Of a stretch of DNA of 64,000 nucleotides, positions 57,266 through 64,000 are shown in pieces (the stretch's first letter is position 1; each line of letters begins with the position of its first letter). Under the pieces are notes generated by a model that was not told where the DNA came from, did not search any database, and saw nothing but the letters and a program-made list of their open reading frames with translations. The stretch comes from Carassius auratus (Eukaryota > Chordata > Actinopteri > Cypriniformes > Cyprinidae). The stretch lies in contig NW_020524488.1 of NCBI RefSeq assembly GCF_003368295.1, positions 1,037,350 through 1,101,349 of the forward strand, read 5' to 3'. A program made the translations under genes and the position numbers.

Positions 57266-59170
57266 TTAATATTCTAGGTCTTTATATATATATATGAATG
57301 AGAATATATATATATATATATGGCAAAATGTTTAATTAATATTATAATTACTATATCCTCATTATTATATAAATATTTACTATAATTTTTTAAATAATTT
57401 GTGATATAAAAATAATAACAGTGATTTAGATTAAGTTTAGCTTGTTACATTGCACAGCAGGACACTGTCACGGAACAGTGCCCTGAATATGTTTAAATGT
57501 AAAAAATAAGAAAATAAATTGTATGATAAGTGCAGTGAAATATCTACTGATCAATGAACATATACGGAAGTGTCATACTAAGCTAGGCTGATAACTCATG
57601 GATCCTGTGAAGGGATATCTAACAGGAAGTTATAGTGTGAATGTGTGTTCAGACACGATTGTTCCTTTAGATGTATCATGCAAATCACAATTTGCAATAT
57701 CACAAAAAACCTCAGTCCCTCTGTGCAACAAATAATCTCTATTGCACTGTGATTATGAGTTTAGGAACAATGTGGCTTGGACAGCATACAGCTGTTATTC
57801 AGAGGTAGTGTGAAAGTGCATTTGTTTTTCCAATTTCCATTTCAAGGCTGGTGTACAGGCACACACTCACATGCACAGATACATCAGATCCATTAGTCAC
57901 CCACAAGATAATATACCAGGTCTCTTATAATTTCCACATTTAGGGCCCAAAAAGATGAGACATTTTAATATAGGGTAAAATTATCTCAACCATTTAACCT
58001 GCAAAACCTTTCATTCTCGTCCAGCTGAGATAAGCTGCACTTTTGTTCTACCCGAACACAAATGAGCAGTCCAGAACAATTAAACCACTGATTTGTTCTG
58101 CAACAACAGTCATTTTATAGAGGACAATGTGTTGATAAGTTAACTACAGAGAACACGAACACTGAATCTCCAAGGGGAGAAGGTCACACAAAGGCTGCTT
58201 GTCTTTCTTGGACCGTGCATCAAGACCATATATCATCTATGAGTTCCTGCTGCCTTAATGGTTCTAACACCTGAGAGAATACTCTCTGCAGCAATGCCCT
58301 TCCTCTCAGAGCATCACAACAACAAAACCACTCAGAGCACAGCACCTGGAATAATTGTGGAGCTACAACTCTCCTAAGAGACGCCCTGCCCTATCCTGTG
58401 TTCCCTGCCTCGGGCTTGCACTGCGGCATCGTCCCAGCTCACTGTTTTCCTTTTTTCCGCTCCTCCCGGACTCTACACATACAGTAACTCTAATTATTGG
58501 CTCACCCTGCTGATTCACCTACAGTTTAGCTGCTACACCTTCAAGGACTTCCTCTCCATTCAAAACAACCCCGAAAGCTGCAGCTTTACTGCTCTGATCG
58601 GTGGGAAAAGAGAAACTCACAGCATGGACGGCAAAGATAGGATTATGGTTAAATTATGAGGTATGAGTGTGTGTAAAGTTTTGTAAATGTGAGTTACTTG
58701 AGCCATCAGGCAGATTTTTCAGCTTCCAGAAAGCTTTAAGAGGTTGCCAATTGGGGAAATAGTGCCTGTTAAGAAATAGCAATGACACTTTTTCTCTTGA
58801 GACTTTTATACATTTACTTTTTGTAAATTGACTTTTTGGAACACCACACATAAAATGTCCCTAGCTCCTTACAGGTACCACAGAAACTGGTGTCCTGAGG
58901 AATCAATGTGTCTCACTGACAGCCCCACAGAGCGTCCGAACCAGACACATGATGAAGATACAAGCGATGAAAGGTATGCAATTATATACATTTGATGGGG
59001 GTGGCTAACTCTGGCAGAATTTGACAATCTCCTACAGCACTTTAAGGTCAAACCAAATCTATTTTTGAATTTCATTTCTGGTTAAAAGAAGTCTCACAAA
59101 GTTTGCAAAAGTTCTCAGGGGCACCATGGAAACTGTAAAGGGAGAAAGAGATCAAAATAAATAATGTAAT

Positions 59171-59173
<3 letters not shown>
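57266..59173. other. No gene seen
   Basis: Contains short TA tracts at 57281-57320. 58180-58640 is less AT-rich but shows no recognisable exon. Confidence 0.45.
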
Positions 59174-59256
<83 letters not shown>

Positions 59257-59258
59257 CA
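59174..59258. repeat. (TA)n followed by poly(T)
   Basis: About 23 TA units (59175-59220), then about 36 T. Confidence 0.97.
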
Positions 59259-59319
59259 TTACAGAACAAGGAAAGCAATACCTGCTCAAATGTGTTCCTT
59301 GATTGCCAAATCCATATAT

Positions 59320-59380
59320 GTAATTTTTTTTAGAATGTTACTAACCAAATAATTTTGGTTACCACTGACTTACGATGAAA

Positions 59381-59427
<47 letters not shown>

Positions 59428-59562
59428 TTTTATTTCTTTATTTTTTATGTTCTGCAGAAGAAAGAAAGTTATATAAGTTACACAAGTCAAGCAACATGTG
59501 GATGAGTAAATGATGCAGAATTTTCTGATGCAGAATGTTTTGATTTACTATTCCTTTAAGGG
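59320..59562 (+). repeat. MITE fragment with internal (TA)n
   Basis: 'aaataattttggttaccact', a TA tract at 59388-59426, then 'ttctgcagaagaaagaaagt', 'gatgagtaaatgatgcagaa' and 'ttactattcctttaag'. This is the right half of a common cyprinid MITE whose usual end reads '...gggtgaactattcctttaa'. Confidence 0.65.
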
Positions 59563-61149
59563 AGTAAAAGGACATTGCAACATAGAAAGGTCAAGGGGCA
59601 TCAGCTGTATTGTGAACTGTTTCATAATGAACTGTACAGACATGTCCATGCACTTGCAGAAAAGACAAGGCGAACAAACACAGGGTCAGCACACGGTGTC
59701 CTTGTACATCCTTGTGTACCGTATTTTGCACAACCAAGAAGTATTTGATTTACTTTCTGTGAGAAATACATCCCGCTTGTCTGTATCCTTTTTCTAATTG
59801 CTTTACACCTGAGGAATGCACTATACAGAGGGATGGAGCTGCGTTGCTGTTTCCTTGCCTCCGTTGCTGATGCTCTGTGGTTCAGTTGACCCTGTGATCC
59901 AGTCCCTCATTGAGTGTTTCACAAGGCATTGGGAAACTCACACATCTTAGCTAACAAAGAGAGAGATTCCTCCTAGTTTCTATTACTCTATAATCTGCAA
60001 ATAATAATAATAAATAAAAATGCTAATAAAATAAATTACACTATTGCTCTCAGAGTTTTTGACCGCACTGTATCCATGTGTATTTTTTATTTTCCTTGTA
60101 TAAACACCCTTGCAATGTGTAAGTACACAGAATTGAACACTTTGTTCTAACCACTGTCAGAAACACCAGTTTAGTCTAATACAGGAAATCATTCCTAAAG
60201 AATGTTATAAGGACTCTCAGCAAACTCAAATTAAAAAAAAAAAAAAAAAAAAAACACTAGAACAGGTACAAGGAGTGAAGTGAGCTAACAAGAGCTTTTT
60301 CAATCTTAGCCTCAAAGACTATGGGGGGGGGGGGGGCTTGAGTATGGGAAGAAGAAATTAACATATAAATGAGCATACAGTATGTTCAGATTTACCAGAA
60401 TGAAGTTAAAACTGAACAAATATTGAATAAAAATGTAGATACTCTCTTTCTTAAAGCACAAAGTGATGTCATGCTGTTTGTCAGCTCTGAAGTAAATATA
60501 TCAAAACCACTTTAGCCTTTAACTCCAGGGAACTGATTTTAAGACGGTTTGCATCTGTCAGCTCATCACATATGGCATTTTCTCAGCCGGCAGAAGGTCA
60601 TATACTGTTTTTCTCGTGCCTTCATGTTTGTGTTTTCCAACAGCCGAGGGTAGATTTAGTAGTGACAGTGTTAATTATCTTCTTCCGTGGGATCCCTGTC
60701 CAGCATCAAAACGGATGTTGTGAATACATGGAAACGGCATTTTTCATGAAAACACTGAGGATCTTTGAAGCGTAAATCTGGTGAATCACATCTGCTCATT
60801 ATTTTTTAAACATCTGCTATTAATTACTATCAGTCCTGACTTTTCTCATCGATTGTATAGGCTTTTGCAAACAAAATTTTGTATATATATATTTCTTTCA
60901 TTCAGATAGACATTTTAAGAATGAATACGCTTCTTTATCATTCACAGGACTGTATATTCTAAGGGAAATGTTATAATCCATATTAATGAGTCTCTCTGAC
61001 TTCTAATGACTCATTTGTTGATCTTTGTAATCCACATTCTCTCATCTGTCTCTTTTCATTGTAATGTCCTTCTCTCAAAGGCTTAGTACTCTGAAGAACA
61101 TCAAGCTTAAACAAGCTTAATCTTTTTCCTTTTTTTTGATTGATGAATT
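59563..61149. other. No gene seen; A19 and G12 runs
   Basis: Poly(A) at about 60234-60254 and poly(G) at about 60324-60336. No recognisable coding sequence. Confidence 0.45.
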
Positions 61150-61470
61150 CAGCAGCATGTCTTGATTTCAATAAATCCAAGAGAGCCCATGTCACACTGC
61201 TTTCAGAAGTCTTTGGTTGGTAAATGAGCGTTGGATGACGTCCCATCCTAGAGGCACAAAATTCAGTCTCAAGTACGTTTTCTTTCACCATACCCTGTGG
61301 TGGAATGACCTACCTAACTCCATCCGAATAGCCGAATCCCTCACAGTCTTAAAGAAACAACTGAAAACGTATCTCTTCCCATCTTATGATACATTGCTTG
61401 TTGTATTTCTTAACTGTAAGTCACTTCGGATAAAAGCATCTGCAAAATTAATAGATGTAAATGTAAATTA
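61150..61470 (+). mobile_element. 3' fragment of an L2-like LINE
   Basis: The frame at 61217-61471 includes 'LWWNDLPNSIRIAESLTVLK' and 'KQLKTYLFPSYD', the last conserved block of the L2-like protein (compare 25815-25905). It is followed by 'ctgtaagtcacttcggataa', 'aagcatctgcaaaatt' and a (TAAATG)n-like tail. Only the final 300 bp of the element is kept. It is more diverged than the other two copies. Confidence 0.82.
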
Positions 61471-62812
61471 ATGGAAAAAAACTATATGATTCAGACAGAG
61501 TACACAATGCAATCTCTCACCCTCGAGTCACATTTATCATTCATCGTCATAAAACACAGGGAAAAACAAGAACAAGAATGTACCATTAAAACATCAATCA
61601 TCCAGCGGTGGTGTTTTACATTGCCAAAGCCTTGGCAAAGCACTAAAACTTCTCAGTGAAAGATTGCAAACCTCCAGTGGATTTCAGAAAAATCAAGAGA
61701 ATAATACAAACCCATAGTTTCTTTTCATCTAAAATGGGGATAAATTTATAGACGAAAAGATACGATGTCTTGAATGTTTCTTAAGTTGCATAACAATGCT
61801 TTCCAGTTCTTGCAAAAGGAGGAACTAAAGGGTTATGGGAAGAAGCTGGTCGTTTTTGCACAGAATGTGGGTTTCCTGTACAGTTTGACAGGATAAAGAC
61901 TGAAGGGATCTGAGCTGCAATGATTATTTCACAAAAAGTCATTAACGCATGCGTGTGCATTAAAACTAGCTAGGTGTTGCTTGAGTGATGGCGGTGTCAA
62001 CTATCTGTAATGGCCTGACCTTGCTTATTCACCTTGCCTTGCAAGACAAATACTGCGGTAGCCTGCTGGGTGACATGGGGTGATGGAACTGTGCTGTTCT
62101 GTGACCCTCTAATATCAGAGAAAGCCACATTTACTAGTGTCCTCAGTAAGGGGCAACCCTGACACATTTACAGTGCTCGGATCAATGGCCCTATAAATGT
62201 GATCGACATCTCAGTATCCTACTCATAGTCATAGATTAATACATTGGATCTTTTTATAGTCAGGATCTAAAATTAACACCCAGCAAATGCAAGTATAAAT
62301 GAAAGTCATTCACACAGAAAATGTAAAGACACGAGATGGGGCAGGGGAATGGGGTTAAAAATATATATATATTAAAAAGCAGACCTTATTTTAACTAGAG
62401 CATTGTATTTGCATAGCAAGACAAAAGATGCCAGACAAGAGCACATTGGTCAAACACATCCATCTAGCACGTTTGCATTAGTCTCGTGTAGCCAGGTCTG
62501 GAATTCATGGCAAATTTTTATTGGCCAAGGCCCGCCCATGAGGCCATTTGACCAACATGTCAAACAACCAATCACAGTTAGTTTTGTTCAGCGTCAAGTT
62601 TCGGGGTGTGGAAATGTTACCACAATAATGGACCGGTGTGTAAAACTCTCAGACATATTTTAAAGATTCTATGCCGCAAACTTGAAATATTTCAAATACT
62701 TTTGAAAATCAAGCATTTAGTTGATCCTGATAAGCGCTCCTCATCACAGTTCTAAACACAGTGGCTTTCTTCTGTCATCAGGGGGTTTGGCGAAACGGTA
62801 TCTTTTTTTCCA
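61471..62812. other. No gene; possible interspersed repeat at 62420-62640
   Basis: 62420-62640 ('agccaggtctggaattcatg', 'attggccaaggcccgcccat', 'ccaatcacagttagttttgt') has CCAAT words and an even composition, like a TE leader or promoter. I cannot name it. The rest is unremarkable. Confidence 0.4.
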
Positions 62813-62960
62813 GGTGTTCCCGTAGCTCAAGTGGTAGAGCATTGTTTTAGCAAGTGCAAGGTTGGGGGTTCGAGTCCCAGGGAACACATGTTAGGAAAAA
62901 AATATTAGCTTGAATGCAATGTAAGTTGCTTTGGATAAAAGTTTCTGCTAAATGCGTAAT
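62813..62960 (+). mobile_element. tRNA-derived SINE with L2-type tail
   Basis: The A box 'tagctcaagtggtagag' is intact and the B box GGTTCGAGTCC is perfect at 62867-62877. 'ccagggaacacatgttagga' and the L2-type tail 'gtaagttgctttggataaaa' plus 'gtttctgctaaatg' follow. Same family as 27366-27505 and better preserved. Both internal RNA polymerase III boxes look usable. Confidence 0.85.
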
Positions 62961-64000
62961 AGAGAATAGAGGTGAAATGTTAAAAATTGCGACACGTCTC
63001 ACGCAAATCCTGTAGAATTCAAACAATTTGATAACACTCCTGAAGTGTTTCCACTTTTGTGTCCCATATGCATCAGACGTTTAGCCAACGGTCTGTGGGC
63101 GTGACGTCTGAGGCTGAGATTACGTTTGCATAAAAAAACGATTGAAAAGAATCAAATGAAATGCTTAATGGCCTCTAACTTAGTTGGCTGGTAACTTTTT
63201 TAATTAATTCTAAAAATGGTTGAGAATGCAAAATGGTTTAATTATCAAATTGCAAAGAATTATAATTTATAATAATAATTATAATTATATGTAATTATAA
63301 AAAATATGTAATCTGATGCGCTGCATGTTTCTTGTAAACTTTGCATGTGAGCGCATGACTGCGAACAAACAGTTCGGTTTGTAAATTTGTTTTCAACAAA
63401 AGAAAAAGCCTTTTCCTGCAGTTTTCCACCTAAATAAAAGCTCTACTGTTTAATGTTTGAAAGCAAGGGAGGGAAGAGCAATAAATATTTATTACGTATT
63501 TTTCATATTATAAATAATATTTTTACTCTTGTTATATGAAATAAAAGAAAATAATAATATTGTTGTTGTTCTTGCTGTAATGAAATACTTTTTAAAAGTA
63601 GTATAGTTATATTTCTTGATTAATATTTTTTAACTCGAAATACAAAATTATGAAACGGTTTCATATATAGAAAACAAATACAAAGCAATCCTGACATATC
63701 TTGCATAGCACAATGTTTACACTAGCAGTTGTTTATTAGATCATAGGCAGCTCAACTGTGTATGTATAATGCACAATGTATTTGTAGCTGGGGCAGAATT
63801 TGACAATGCATTGTCAAAACTTTACATAATATTTTTAGTATAGATTTTGATGCATGACCAGCTGATTCTTATTTTCTCTAACCTGTTTCTCTGCTTTTTT
63901 TTTTTCTCATTACAGCCTATGGCATTAGAATCTCATTCAAGTTTACCAGAAATAAAAGTTAAACATTCAAACATTTATGGAACCACTGCACATGTATTTC
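62961..64000. other. No gene seen
   Basis: A CpG-containing patch at 63060-63130 ('cagacgtttagccaacggtc', 'gtgggcgtgacgtctgaggc') with a CRE-like TGACGTC precedes AT-rich DNA running to the window edge. No coding signal. Confidence 0.45.

Overview
The window looks like teleost nuclear DNA, most likely from a cyprinid (carp, goldfish or zebrafish-like). It is AT-rich and full of microsatellites. It carries fish-type repeats: L2-like LINEs ending in the 'ataaaagcgtctgctaaatg' type of tail, tRNA-derived SINEs sharing that tail, Tc1/mariner relics, a DIRS1-like tyrosine-recombinase retrotransposon, a TTAA-flanked Kolobok-like THAP element and several palindromic MITEs. I found no exon of a conserved host protein-coding gene. 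The window reads as intergenic or intronic sequence built mainly of nested mobile elements.

The dominant structure lies at 8.4-21.4 kb. It is a 13,044-bp element with two near-identical inverted arms of about 3.8 and 4.2 kb around a spacer of about 5 kb. It is flanked by a 7-bp direct repeat, CAGGTTA, and sits in the 3' UTR of an L2-like LINE: the LINE's coding part and upstream 3' UTR lie to the right (21435-22842, minus strand) and its 3' terminus to the left (8245-8376). That makes it a mobile insertion and not just a segmental inverted duplication. Each arm has subterminal repeats rich in CACGGA/TCCGTG and a CpG-rich promoter-like block. Each also has candidate splice-bounded open segments pointing inward. 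I could not match it to a transposase superfamily. It is the best candidate here for something undescribed.

From 23.6 to 33.9 kb there is a decayed Tc1-like transposon, a second L2 copy inserted next to its damaged end, a SINE, a tRNA-Val(UAC)-like pseudogene, a Tc1 5' end and a hAT-like transposase N-terminus. The stretch from 34 to 38.4 kb is mostly featureless.

From 38.46 to 43.77 kb lies a 5.3-kb minus-strand DIRS1-like element. It has inverted terminal repeats, the diagnostic internal complementary region, a gag start, RT/RNase H and the C-terminal catalytic part of the tyrosine recombinase. It is damaged by frameshifts and an internal deletion in the recombinase, and carries two internal tandem duplications. 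A second end-less DIRS fragment lies at 52.4-53.5 kb. The last 20 kb holds a 1.1-kb palindromic MITE, a Kolobok-like element with a broken THAP domain, an L2 3' fragment and a second SINE, separated by AT-rich DNA without recognisable genes.
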